Shown here: piece after piece, positions 42,309-51,010 of the stretch
Position numbering within the stretch: position 1 is the first letter of the stretch
Layout of the letters: every line of letters starts with the position of its first letter
From: an uncultured Clostridia bacterium
GTDB taxonomy: Bacteria; Bacillota; Clostridia; Christensenellales; Borkfalkiaceae
Direction: 5' to 3'
DNA: 64,000 bases
Assembly: GCA_947625245.1 (NCBI GenBank)
Contig: CANQNO010000002.1
Coordinates: forward strand, 82,453-146,452
The notes under the pieces: generated by a model
Told to the model about the DNA's origin: nothing
What the model saw: the letters and a program-made list of their open reading frames with translations, nothing else
Databases searched by the model: none
Made by a program: the position numbers and the translations under genes

Positions 42309-42341
42309 GCGGGCGAAACCGAAAGGGTTCCGCCCGCCTTT
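42309..42341 (-). terminator. Terminator of the 42365 lipoprotein
   Basis: GGCGGGC and GCCCGCC arms with inner GGAACC/GGTTTC pairing; T-poor on the minus side, so moderate strength. Confidence 0.6.
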
Positions 42342-42364
42342 GATTTTAAGTATTGCGTTATAAA

Positions 42365-42865
42365 TTAATTTATTGTGTCCTGAATATCTTCGGTATTATA
42401 GTACCAGGCATTAAAATCATCATCACTTTCGTTGCGTTGCGCTTTAACATAATCCGCATGAACTTTAGATAATTCATAAACGGCTTGACCCGACAATACG
42501 CCTTCTGAATAAGCCTCTTTTAACTTATAGAATTTTGAATTGTTAAACACATAAATTTCCCACAACGTGTTATATTTAAAAATACTGCCGGCTATACTTA
42601 CATATTTTAATGCGGTTTCGTCTCCGGCAACAAAAAATGTTTGAGCATCCTCGTATGTTCCGTAAAATTTTTCGTACATAAAATGTGTTCCATACTGATT
42701 ATAGAAAGTATTATCAAGAATTTCTTGATCGATATGGTCGTTAGACGGATCCGAAATTTCATTTAGTTGGTCGTTTTTATTACAGGCAGAAAAGCCAAAG
42801 ATTATGCTTACCGACAGTAAAAGAGGTATAAAAACAGACAAAATGAAATTAGTTTTCTTATTCAT
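42365..42865 (-). CDS. Small lipoprotein, unknown function
   Basis: 166 residues. Signal peptide with hydrophobic core LSVFIPLLLSVSIIFGF and lipobox FSAC, so C28 should be lipidated. The mature part is helical, rich in Tyr, Asp and Asn, with no recognised motif. Codons are AT-rich, unlike core genes, which suggests recent transfer. RBS AAGGAGGATCAATG is strong. Isolated single gene. Confidence 0.72.
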   Translation of the reverse strand: MNKKTNFILSVFIPLLLSVSIIFGFSACNKNDQLNEISDPSNDHIDQEILDNTFYNQYGTHFMYEKFYGTYEDAQTFFVAGDETALKYVSIAGSIFKYNTLWEIYVFNNSKFYKLKEAYSEGVLSGQAVYELSKVHADYVKAQRNESDDDFNAWYYNTEDIQDTIN

Positions 42866-43059
42866 TGATCCTCCTTAAATAATTCAATTAACATTTTTTC
42901 TTTTACCTTTTTCTTAAGTTTACCATATTAATCGCCTTTTTGCAATAAAATTTAAATTTTTTTAGGTTATGTACAGAACCGCCCGCGCAAATTCGCGAAG
43001 CGGCGGCTTTATAATATGTAAAAAGTCAAAAAATTTTCGTAGACAAAGGGTATTTTTTG

Positions 43060-43087
43060 TTTACCAAAGCCTTAAACGTTGTATAAT
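43060..43087 (+). promoter_or_regulatory. mcsA-mcsB-clpC promoter
   Basis: TTTACC, 16-base spacer, TATAAT. No intact CtsR tandem heptamer or CIRCE repeat was found nearby. Confidence 0.5.
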
Positions 43088-43124
43088 TAAAGTGACGTAT
43101 ATAAATTTTTTCAAGGTAATGTAA

Positions 43125-43616
43125 ATGCTTTGCCAACACTGCAAAAAAAATGCGGCTACAGTAAGCTATGTCGAAATAATCAACGGCGAAAAATTCGAAA
43201 GCCGTCTGTGCGATTCGTGCTATAACGAACTTTTGGGCGAACTCGGCTCTAAGGCGAACAACGACCTGTGGGCGGGGCTTTTCGGCGAGCCGTCGGTAAA
43301 GGAGAAGAAGTGCTCGGTCTGCGGGACGAGGTACTCCGATTACGAAAGGACGGGGCTTTTGGGCTGCCCGAACTGTTACGATATGTTCAGGGAGGAATTG
43401 CTGCCATCTATCCGCCGCATACAGGGCAAAGTAGACCATGTGGGCAAAGCCGCCCAAAACAACGACGAACTCGGCTTGCACAGGCGGCTCAAATCCCTGC
43501 AGGAACAGCTTGAACAGGCGCTTAAAGAACGGCGCTATGCCGACGCGGGCAAGCTGAACAGCCAGATATTGCTGATAAACAAAACTTTGTACGGCGGAGG
43601 GGAAGAAGATGAGTGA
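43125..43616 (+). CDS. mcsA: McsA, activator of protein arginine kinase
   Basis: 163 residues. Four CXXC pairs (C3/C6, C29/C32, C63/C66, C81/C84) bind zinc or respond to heavy metals and thiol stress, and a UVR-type coiled coil closes the protein (about 120-158). In Bacillus it binds and activates McsB. First gene of the operon here, where ctsR would normally precede it. Overlaps mcsB by eight bases. Confidence 0.92.
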   Translation: MLCQHCKKNAATVSYVEIINGEKFESRLCDSCYNELLGELGSKANNDLWAGLFGEPSVKEKKCSVCGTRYSDYERTGLLGCPNCYDMFREELLPSIRRIQGKVDHVGKAAQNNDELGLHRRLKSLQEQLEQALKERRYADAGKLNSQILLINKTLYGGGEEDE

Positions 43617-44634
43617 TTTTTCGGGAACGGTAGTCTCCACGCGCGTAAGGATAGCGAGAAATATCGAGGGGTTCCCTTTCCCGTCGCACCTTAAAGACGA
43701 AAAGCAGGCGCGCGAAATAATCCGCCTCGTCACTTCGGGGCTTTCCCGTCTCGACGGGTTCAACGACGATTCTTTCAACGTATATTACATGGACGCCATA
43801 TCCGAAGAGCGCGCGCAGATATTAAAGGAAAACCACCTCATTTCCCCCAATCTCATAAAAAACAAAAAGATGTCCGCGGCGATCATAAACAGCGACGAAA
43901 GCGTTTCTATTATGATCAACGAAGAGGACCACTTGCGCGAACAGTGCATAGTAAAGGGCTTGCAGCTCAAAACGGCGTACAAAACCATGGCGAGAATAGA
44001 CAGCCGCATTTCCGACTCCATGAAATTCGCATATGACGAACAGCTCGGCTATCTTACGGCTTGCCCCACCAATCTCGGCACTGGGTTGCGGGCTTCGGTA
44101 ATGTTCTTTTTGCCCGCTCTCACAATAAACGGCATTATGCCAAAGGTGATCCGCTCCATTTCGCGGCTGGGTCTCACGGTGCGCGGCATTTACGGCGAGG
44201 GCAGCGAAGCGGAAGGGTACATGTACCAGATAAGCAACGAAGTGACTTTGGGCGTAACCGAAGAGGATATCTTAACGCAGGTCGAGGAAGTGGTAAAAAA
44301 GGTAGTGGGGCTGGAAAATGCCGAAAGGGATAACCTCAAAAACGGACCTTCCGCCCTCGAAACGCAGGACGAGTGCATGCGCTCGTACGGAATTCTTACA
44401 AATTGCGCCATACTTTCCACGGGTGAGCTCATAAAGCTTGCCGCAAACGTAAAGCTGGGCGCGTGTCTCGGATATATAGGCATTTCCGACATCTCCGCTA
44501 TAGACGACCTTGTAGTCAAAATGCGGCCCGCCAACATAAATTCCGCGGCGGCGCGCAGTCTTACTCCCGTGGAACGCGACGCCTACCGCGCGCAGTACGT
44601 CGCAAAATTTTTAAAAAAGAACACAAATTCATAA
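43609..44634 (+). CDS. mcsB: Protein arginine kinase McsB
   Basis: 341 residues. Guanidino-kinase fold with STRVRIARNIEGFPFP near the N-terminus, CPTNLGTGLRASVMF and YGEGSEAEGYMYQISNEVTLG. The C-terminal RDAYRA matches the RDXXRA phospho-arginine-binding motif used in allosteric control. Phosphorylates arginines to mark proteins for ClpCP. Lies between mcsA and clpC, as expected. Confidence 0.96.
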   Translation: MSDFSGTVVSTRVRIARNIEGFPFPSHLKDEKQAREIIRLVTSGLSRLDGFNDDSFNVYYMDAISEERAQILKENHLISPNLIKNKKMSAAIINSDESVSIMINEEDHLREQCIVKGLQLKTAYKTMARIDSRISDSMKFAYDEQLGYLTACPTNLGTGLRASVMFFLPALTINGIMPKVIRSISRLGLTVRGIYGEGSEAEGYMYQISNEVTLGVTEEDILTQVEEVVKKVVGLENAERDNLKNGPSALETQDECMRSYGILTNCAILSTGELIKLAANVKLGACLGYIGISDISAIDDLVVKMRPANINSAAARSLTPVERDAYRAQYVAKFLKKNTNS

Positions 44635-44658
44635 CTTCGAATAAGGAGGTAATTTATT

Positions 44659-47181
44659 ATGGATAACTCATATATGAACCGCTTTACGGACAATCTCCAA
44701 CAGGTTGTCTCCATAGCCGAAGAGGCGGCAAAACTGTACGATTCCAGCTATATAGGCAGCGAACACATAGTTTTCGGCATGTTGAACTGCCCCGATTGCA
44801 CTGCCTGCAAAGTGCTTATGGCATGCGGCGTATCCGAAGCGGGCTTCAGGGAATACTTCGTCCGCTCTATCGACTTCACTTCTAACATAAAGGGCTTTAC
44901 CCCCCGCACAAAACATATGATAGAACGCGCGCTCGACCTGTCGGTGGAATTCAACGGGCAGGATTCGCTTGCGGGCACCGAACACATGCTTTACGCCGTA
45001 ATACAGTCCACCGATTGCCTTGCAATGCAAATTTTGCGCGCGCTCGGCGTAAGCGTGACCGCGCTTGCAAGTACGCTCGAGCTCGTCCTTTCGGGCAACG
45101 CGGCTGAGACCAAAGACGAAGCGGACGACCCGTTCGAAGTTTTCAACAGCTTCTTTTCGGGACACGCCAAATCCCAACAGCCGCAAAAGCAGGAAAAGAA
45201 GAGTTCTTCACCCCGTCTCGACAAATCGGTCATACAGTACGGCAGCGATTTGACGCAGAAGGCGAGGGAGGGCAAAATAGACCCCGTCATCGGCAGAAAA
45301 AAGGAAATAGACAAAATAATTCAGGTACTTTCGCGCCGCACGAAGAACAACCCCGTGCTCATAGGCGAGCCGGGCGTCGGCAAGTCCGCCGTCGTGGAAG
45401 GGCTGGCGCAGGCGATAGTCAAAAACGAAGTGCCCGATCTTTTGAAAGATAAAATCGTATTCTCGCTCGATTTGTCGGGAATGGTTGCGGGCGCAAAGTA
45501 CCGCGGCGACTTTGAGGAGCGCCTTAAAAACGCCATAGACAGCATCAAAAACAGCGGCAACGTCATACTCTTTATCGACGAGATCCACCAGATAGTGGGC
45601 GCCGGTTCTTCTTCCGAAAGCAATATGGACGCGGCTAACATCTTAAAACCCATGCTCGCCCGCGGCGAGTTGCAGACGATAGGCGCCACCACTCTGGAAG
45701 AGTACAGAAAATATATCGAAAAAGACGCCGCGCTCGAACGCCGCTTCACGCCCGTGCAGGTGGACGAACCCTCGGTCGAGGACACTATAGAAATACTTCG
45801 CGGACTGCGCGACAAGTACGAAGCCCATCACAAAGTGGTCATAACCGACGAGGCGATCATCGCCGCCGCAACCCTTTCGGACAGATATATAACCGACAGG
45901 TTCCTGCCCGATAAGGCAATAGACCTCATCGACGAAGCGGCTTCCCGCGCCCGCCTTAACAGCCTGAACAGCCCCGACGAGGTAAAAGAACTCGAAGAAA
46001 AGTTGAAGAGGCTCACGCTCGAAAAGAACAAAGCCGCAAAGAGCGAAAATTATTCGCAGGCGCAAAAGCTCATGGAAGAGCTCAACTCCGTGCAGGAGAA
46101 GATAAATAAACTCAAAAGCGATTGGAAAGGCGAAAAGCAGACCTCTTCGCCCACTATAGGCTCCGACGACATAGCGCAGATAGTAAGCGGCTGGACGGGT
46201 GTGCCCGTAGTAAAGCTCACCGAACAGGAGAGCGACAAACTCCTGCATCTGGAAGAAAATCTCCACAAGCGCATAATCGGGCAGGACGAAGCGGTCTCCG
46301 CCGTCGCAAGGGCTATACGCCGCGCCCGCGCGGGCTTGAACGAACCCAACCGCCCTATAGGCTCCTTTATTTTCGTCGGACCCACGGGCGTGGGCAAAAC
46401 CGACCTTGCCAAAGCGCTTGCCGAAGCAATGTTCGGCGATGAAAAGTTGCTTATAAGGGTGGATATGTCGGAGTATATGGAAAAGCACTCCGTATCCAAA
46501 CTCATAGGCGCGCCTCCCGGATATGTAGGCTATGACGAAAACAGCGGCGGGCAACTCACCGAAAAAGTGCGCAGAAAGCCCTACAGCGTAGTCCTGTTCG
46601 ACGAAGTCGAAAAGGCGCATCCCGACGTGTTTAACGTTCTTTTGCAGATCCTCGACGACGGCAGGCTGTCCGATTCCAAAGGCAGGGTAATAAACTTTAA
46701 AAACACCATTATAATACTTACATCCAACGTCGGCGCAAGCACTATTAAAAAGATGTCCAATTTCGGGTTTACCGACGGCGAAAACGAAGCCGCGGCGGAC
46801 TACGACAAGATGAAAGAGAACATTAACGAAGCTCTGCGCGAGCAGTTCAAACCCGAATTTTTGAACAGGCTTGACGACATTATAATCTTCCGCAAGCTCA
46901 CTAAGGACGAAGCGGGTCAAATTTGCCGCAAACTCGTGGAAGCGCTCGCCGACAGGCTTAAAGGCAGGAACATAACCTTAAAACTTTCGGACGAAGCCAT
47001 GGATAAAATCCTTCAGGAGGGCTATTCCGAAACTTTCGGCGCGCGGCCGTTAAAGCGCACGGTGCAAAAGCTTATCGAGGACAGACTTTCCGACGAAATT
47101 CTCGCAAACCACATACTCCCAGGCGAAACCGTAACGGTGGAAGTTAAGGAGGATGGGGGGTTGGCGTTCCGTTCAAATTAA
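44659..47181 (+). CDS. clpC: ATP-dependent Clp protease ATP-binding subunit ClpC
   Basis: 840 residues. N domain at 1-145, which in homologues binds phospho-arginine. AAA1 with Walker [10 protein letters not shown] near 235, a UVR-containing middle domain near 440-490 ([18 protein letters not shown]), AAA2 with GPTGVGKTD near 573, and the ClpP-contact region after it. Unfolds tagged proteins for ClpP, which is not in the window. RBS AAGGAGGTAATT. Followed directly by repeat copy C with no independent terminator. Confidence 0.97.
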   Translation: MDNSYMNRFTDNLQQVVSIAEEAAKLYDSSYIGSEHIVFGMLNCPDCTACKVLMACGVSEAGFREYFVRSIDFTSNIKGFTPRTKHMIERALDLSVEFNGQDSLAGTEHMLYAVIQSTDCLAMQILRALGVSVTALASTLELVLSGNAAETKDEADDPFEVFNSFFSGHAKSQQPQKQEKKSSSPRLDKSVIQYGSDLTQKAREGKIDPVIGRKKEIDKIIQVLSRRTKNNPVLIGEPGVGKSAVVEGLAQAIVKNEVPDLLKDKIVFSLDLSGMVAGAKYRGDFEERLKNAIDSIKNSGNVILFIDEIHQIVGAGSSSESNMDAANILKPMLARGELQTIGATTLEEYRKYIEKDAALERRFTPVQVDEPSVEDTIEILRGLRDKYEAHHKVVITDEAIIAAATLSDRYITDRFLPDKAIDLIDEAASRARLNSLNSPDEVKELEEKLKRLTLEKNKAAKSENYSQAQKLMEELNSVQEKINKLKSDWKGEKQTSSPTIGSDDIAQIVSGWTGVPVVKLTEQESDKLLHLEENLHKRIIGQDEAVSAVARAIRRARAGLNEPNRPIGSFIFVGPTGVGKTDLAKALAEAMFGDEKLLIRVDMSEYMEKHSVSKLIGAPPGYVGYDENSGGQLTEKVRRKPYSVVLFDEVEKAHPDVFNVLLQILDDGRLSDSKGRVINFKNTIIILTSNVGASTIKKMSNFGFTDGENEAAADYDKMKENINEALREQFKPEFLNRLDDIIIFRKLTKDEAGQICRKLVEALADRLKGRNITLKLSDEAMDKILQEGYSETFGARPLKRTVQKLIEDRLSDEILANHILPGETVTVEVKEDGGLAFRSN

Positions 47182-47188
47182 CTGCCGT

Positions 47189-47621
47189 AAACCGTGGATA
47201 AGCTTCGTTCTGCGGTGTCAAGCTGTGCTCCGCCTTGTTCGTGTACTTCAGTGTACACTCGCTGCGGTCGTCGCTTGCTTTCCTTGCATAACTCGCTTCT
47301 CCGCAGTTTCTCACGTAAACAGTTCACAAAAATTGCAAGCAAGCCGTGCTTGCAATTTTTCGTGAGTTTAAGGGCTACTCGCCCTCTGCCCGCGATAATT
47401 AAGTGCCCACGAATAATATAATCGCGGGCATTCACCTCGCTCAGGCGCAGGTATGCGCAAATTGGGTGCGCAGGCGCAAAAGCGTGGTTTTGCTTGCGCC
47501 GTTAATTATTTTAAAAACTCGCTTCTCGGCAGTTTCTCACTTCGTAATTGCAATTAAAAAACACCTTGCGCCCGCGCGGAACGCGCGGGCGCAATTTCCA
47601 ATAATAGCAAAGCTCATTACG
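47189..47621 (+). repeat. Dispersed multi-hairpin element, copy C
   Basis: Complete copy starting eight bases after the clpC stop. Left end AAACCGTGGATAAGC; inverted partner GCTTCTCCGCAGTTT at 47295-47309 and again near 47522. Hairpin 1: 47328-47341 with 47347-47360, 14 perfect pairs. Hairpin 2: AGGGC 47371-47375 with GCCCT 47381-47385. Hairpin 3: TGCCCGCGAT 47387-47396 with ATCGCGGGCA 47421-47430. Hairpin 5: GCAAAA/TTTTGC. An extra GC hairpin near 47567-47596 sits where copies A and B have short variable sequence. Ends with AAGCTCATTACG as in copy A. Confidence 0.85.
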
Positions 47622-47673
47622 ACGAAGAGGAAAATATTTCCGAAAATTACCGCTTGTGAACTTTATTTTTCAA

Positions 47674-47756
47674 CTCTACCCACGGTAGAGGGCGTTTTTT
47701 TATGCGGTAGAGTGCGGCGTTGCGCCGTTGGAGCGGGGCGGCGACGGCTCTACCGC
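47674..47756 (+). promoter_or_regulatory. Alternating CTCTACC/GGTAGAG hairpins before hemolysin III gene
   Basis: CTCTACC (47674-47680) pairs with GGTAGAG (47684-47690), followed by GGCG and seven T, a terminator shape. GCGGTAGAG (47704-47712) pairs with CTCTACCGC (47748-47756). Arms are interchangeable, so alternative folds exist. Lies about 100 bases before the coding start; a terminator for clpC or an attenuator are both possible. Confidence 0.45.
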
Positions 47757-47858
47757 GCCGCTTGAATTTTGTGGAGCCGCAATCCCCGGAATTAGGTTTA
47801 TCTTTCACCTTTTGCAGCTATAATTAATAGCGTAAACTTTATTCCGAGGTACAAAAAA

Positions 47859-48551
47859 TTGAAAAAGACAATGGAAGCGACCGTATGCACTTCCCGCGGC
47901 AAAACCCGCGTATTCCCCGTATTTTATTCCAAGGGCGAAGAAATTTTCAACGCCGTCTCCCATATCGTCGGCGGAGCGTTGGGCATTGCGTTTTTGGCAA
48001 TAGGCGTATTTTTCGCCTACCCGTCCCCGTCCGCCATGGCGGCTATGGCTGTGTTCGGCATATGTATAATAATCCTTTACACCATGAGCGCGCTGTATCA
48101 TTTTTTGAGGAACAACAGGGCGAAAGCGGTGTTCAGGATTTTTGACCATTGCACAATATTTTTGCTTATAGCCGGTACGTATACGCCCTATTGCATAATA
48201 GTGCTCGGCGGCACGGCGGCGGGGACGTGGATCCTCGTTTCGGAGTGGACGCTCGCGATTTTGGGCATTACGGGCAACGCCATCGCCATGAAGAACATTA
48301 TAATTAAGAGCATATCCATGGCGTTCTACTGCATAATGGGCTGGCTTATTTTAATTGCCATTGTGCCGCTGTATTCCATACTTTCCGCGGCAAGTTTTTA
48401 CCTGCTTCTTGCGGGAGGGGTAGCGTACACCGCGGGCATAGTCTTTTACGCGTTCGGTAAAAAAATCAAGTATTTCCACTCCATATGGCATCTTTTCGAC
48501 ATAGCGGGCACGGTTTTGCAATTTACTTCGCTGTTGCTCGTTTTAATATGA
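47859..48551 (+). CDS. Hemolysin III family membrane protein
   Basis: 230 residues (TTG at 47859, or ATG at 47871). Seven predicted helices. PAQR/HlyIII signatures: NAVSHIVGGALGI near residue 30, MSALYHFL near 84, DHCTIFLLIAGTYTPY near 105, and the C-terminal HSIWHLFDIAGTVLQF. The three histidine sites match the zinc-binding triad of the superfamily, whose members resemble alkaline ceramidases and adiponectin receptors. Physiological role in bacteria is unclear. Confidence 0.9.
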   Translation: MKKTMEATVCTSRGKTRVFPVFYSKGEEIFNAVSHIVGGALGIAFLAIGVFFAYPSPSAMAAMAVFGICIIILYTMSALYHFLRNNRAKAVFRIFDHCTIFLLIAGTYTPYCIIVLGGTAAGTWILVSEWTLAILGITGNAIAMKNIIIKSISMAFYCIMGWLILIAIVPLYSILSAASFYLLLAGGVAYTAGIVFYAFGKKIKYFHSIWHLFDIAGTVLQFTSLLLVLI

Positions 48552-48561
48552 TTTAAGGCAT

Positions 48562-48601
48562 AAACAAATCCCGCCGCGGGCATCCGCGGCGGGATTTGTT
48601 T
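48562..48601. terminator. Bidirectional terminator
   Basis: Eighteen perfect pairs, 48562-48579 with 48584-48601, loop GCAT; A and T runs on both sides serve the hemolysin III gene and cwlD. Confidence 0.95.
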
Positions 48602-49301
48602 ATCCGAAATAGCTTACCGCACCTTTGAATATGGCGTAAGCCATCTTGTTCTGGTATTCGGGGTCGCACAACAGCTTTTCGTCCTCTGCGTTTGTCAAAA
48701 ACCCGCACTCTACTATAACCGAAGGGCTTTCCGTGCATTTCAGCATAAAATAATCCCCCGTCAGCGCGCTGCTCCTTTTAACGCACTCTTCCATTTCGTT
48801 CAGGGAAGCCTGAATACTTTCGGCAAGCGATTTCCCGCAGGCGCTGTTTTTATCGTAAAAAGTCTGCCCGCCGCGACGGCTCTTGAGGGGGCAGGAGTTC
48901 TGGTGCACCGAAATTACCATATCCGCCCCGCAGTCCTCGATTATTTTTTTGCGCTTCTGCATATCCCGCGTTTTAAACCCGTCCGTCGGCAGCCCGTACA
49001 GCCCGCCGTTGGAAGTCCGCGTCATAACCGTCGCAAACCCCGCTTCGGCAAAATAACTCTTCAGTTTTTTTGCTATCGAAAGATTGATGTCGCTCTCTTT
49101 CACGCCGCTCAAAATCCCCGTCACGCCCGCGTCTATCCCGCCGTGCCCCGCGTCTATCACGATCACCCTTTCGGCGGCTGAAACCGCGTCCGCCGCGGAC
49201 GACCTGTAAAGCGCCCCCGCGCACAGCCCGAAAGCCGCGCCCGAAAGCAGTATGGCTATTATTACCACAATAGTGCTCTTTTTCAAAAATATTAATTTCA
49301 C
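48600..49301 (-). CDS. cwlD: N-acetylmuramoyl-L-alanine amidase, CwlD type
   Basis: 233 residues. An N-terminal membrane anchor (about 8-30) is followed by an Amidase_3 domain with zinc ligands in IDAGHGGIDAG, the E of SDINLSIAKKL, and ISVHQNS; VIVECGFLTNAEDEKLL is the closing block. The short single-domain form with anchor fits CwlD, which with PdaA makes muramic-delta-lactam in spore cortex. Divergent from mrnC. Confidence 0.9.
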   Translation of the reverse strand: MKLIFLKKSTIVVIIAILLSGAAFGLCAGALYRSSAADAVSAAERVIVIDAGHGGIDAGVTGILSGVKESDINLSIAKKLKSYFAEAGFATVMTRTSNGGLYGLPTDGFKTRDMQKRKKIIEDCGADMVISVHQNSCPLKSRRGGQTFYDKNSACGKSLAESIQASLNEMEECVKRSSALTGDYFMLKCTESPSVIVECGFLTNAEDEKLLCDPEYQNKMAYAIFKGAVSYFG

Positions 49302-49353
49302 GCTATATACTATGGATTAATTGATTTTTTTATGACGGAGTAGTATAATTACA

Positions 49354-49755
49354 ATGCAAGCTATGTTTGAATTTTTCGAGCCTTTGAGCATACGTAAGGC
49401 AACGGATTTAAATCCCGTGACCCTCGCTTTCGTGGGCGACGCGGTGCACTCGCTGTACGTAAGGCAAAAACTTGCGCTTTCGGCGGATTATCCGCCCGGG
49501 GTGCTGCAAAAGTTGAATTCCGAAAGGGTGTCGGCGCACGGTCAGAACATTGCGTTGCAGACCGCGGAAAAGCTTTTTACCGAAGAGGAGAGGGCGGTTT
49601 TCATGCGGGGCCGCAACGCCAAAAAGCCGTCGCGTTCCAAAAATGCCGGCGTCTCCGAGTACAACAATTCCACGGGCTTCGAAGCCGTATTGGGCTGGCT
49701 GTATCTTACGGGGCAAAACCAAAGGCTTATGTTTATTTTGAGGGAGACCAAATGA
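49354..49755 (+). CDS. mrnC: Mini-ribonuclease III
   Basis: 133 residues. RNase III-like catalytic domain without a dsRNA-binding domain: NPVTLAFVGDAVHSLYVR (near 22-39) and the RGRNAKKP block. In Bacillus it matures the ends of 23S rRNA with help of L3. The start may be this ATG or the one two codons later. The stop overlaps rlmB by ATGA. The order mrnC-rlmB-sigH is conserved in Firmicutes. Confidence 0.94.
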   Translation: MQAMFEFFEPLSIRKATDLNPVTLAFVGDAVHSLYVRQKLALSADYPPGVLQKLNSERVSAHGQNIALQTAEKLFTEEERAVFMRGRNAKKPSRSKNAGVSEYNNSTGFEAVLGWLYLTGQNQRLMFILRETK

Positions 49756-50471
49756 AAACCGAGGGCAGGAACGCCGTTTCGGAACTTTTGAAAACGGATA
49801 AAAATATAGATAAAATACTCCTTCTCAAAAATCCGCAGGGCAGTCTCTTAAAAATTTTTGCCGAGGCGCGCAAAAAAAATATCCGCGTACAATTTGCGGA
49901 TAAGTCCGCTCTGGACAGGGAGAGCGAAAGCGGCAGGCATCAGGGCGTGATAGCTTACGCCGCCGGTTACGAGTACGCTTCGCTGGAAGAATTGACCCGA
50001 AATAAAGACGGCGGGCTTATAATTATCTGCGACGGGATAGAGGACGTGCATAATTTGGGTTCGGTAATAAGGGTGGCGGAGTGCGTCGGCGCCAACGGCG
50101 TTATAATTCCCTCCGTGCGTTCGGCGGGCGTCACCGAAGCGGTTATAAGAATTTCCGCGGGCGCGGCTAACCATATCAAAGTCGCAAAGGTAAATTCTGT
50201 GAACAGGGCAATAGACAGGCTCAAGGAAGAGGGGTTCTGGATATACGCCCTCGAAGCCGACGGCGAGAACATATACAACACCGAACTTTCGGGCAACATT
50301 GCGCTTGTTATAGGCGGCGAGGACAGCGGCGTGCGCCGTCTCACCCGAGAAAAGTGCGACATGACGCTTTCGCTTCCTTTGAAAGGCAAGGTGAATTCAC
50401 TAAACGCTTCCGTCGCGTTGGGCGTTGCCGCGTACGAGGTATTGAGGAGAAGATGCGGGACGAAGAACTGA
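49752..50471 (+). CDS. rlmB: 23S rRNA (guanosine-2'-O-)-methyltransferase RlmB
   Basis: 239 residues of the SpoU/TrmH class. The N-terminal substrate-binding L30e-like domain (1-75) precedes a knotted SPOUT domain with CDGIEDVHNLGSVIRVAE, the IGGEDSGVRRL block and LPLKGKVNSLNASVALGVAAYE forming the SAM site. Methylates G2251-equivalent in the peptidyl-transferase centre. Its end overlaps sigH by 19 bases. Confidence 0.93.
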   Translation: MKTEGRNAVSELLKTDKNIDKILLLKNPQGSLLKIFAEARKKNIRVQFADKSALDRESESGRHQGVIAYAAGYEYASLEELTRNKDGGLIIICDGIEDVHNLGSVIRVAECVGANGVIIPSVRSAGVTEAVIRISAGAANHIKVAKVNSVNRAIDRLKEEGFWIYALEADGENIYNTELSGNIALVIGGEDSGVRRLTREKCDMTLSLPLKGKVNSLNASVALGVAAYEVLRRRCGTKN

Positions 50472-51010
50472 TAGAGCTTGCCCGCCGCGGAGACAAGTCC
50501 GCGGAGAGCCTTATACTCAACAAATATTCGCCGCTGGCAAAGTCGGTATCGGCGGGCTTTTTCCTGATAGGCGGAACCGACGAGGATCTGTTTCAGGAAG
50601 CCATGGTGGGGCTGTATTCGGCTGTAAACGGCTATTCCCCGGGCAACGGCGCGAATTTTAAAACCTATGCTTACAGGTGCATGCGCAACGCCGTAATAGA
50701 CGCCGTAAAAAAGAACACCGCGGCAAAGAACAAGGCGCTCAACAATTCGGTGCCTATCCTCGAAATCGCGGGCGAGTTTTCGCCGACGGGACCCGAGGAT
50801 GAACTTATCCGCTGTGAACAACGCCGCGAATTTTTGCAAAAAATTTCAAAAATTTTGTCCTCTTTCGAATTCAAGGCTACGGTAATGTACCTCGACGGGC
50901 TGTCCTGCGGCGAAATAGCTGCCGCAACGGGCAAAAGCCCCAAAAGCGTGGACAACGCGCTTAACCGTGCAAAGAACAAAATACATAAATCGTATTATAC
51001 GGAGCAATAA
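50453..51010 (+). CDS. sigH: RNA polymerase sigma-H factor
   Basis: 185 residues from the ATG behind GAGGAG; a longer frame from 50354 lies inside rlmB. Region 2 (residues 20-90) carries the -10 recognition helix FKTYAYRCMRNAVID. Region 4 at the C-terminus has the helix-turn-helix SCGEIAAATGKSPKSVDNALNRAK. Place after rlmB fits Spo0H, which starts sporulation transcription. Ends directly before dnaX (next base is its ATG). Confidence 0.92.
   Translation: MRDEELIELARRGDKSAESLILNKYSPLAKSVSAGFFLIGGTDEDLFQEAMVGLYSAVNGYSPGNGANFKTYAYRCMRNAVIDAVKKNTAAKNKALNNSVPILEIAGEFSPTGPEDELIRCEQRREFLQKISKILSSFEFKATVMYLDGLSCGEIAAATGKSPKSVDNALNRAKNKIHKSYYTEQ

Noticed and set aside
43021-43124. CtsR operator before mcsA
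   Set aside because: GTCAAA and GACAAA occur but with wrong spacing and order; not the tandem heptamer.
47178-47765. Open frames over repeat copy C
   Set aside because: Same reason; arginine-rich shadows of hairpin sequence without RBS.
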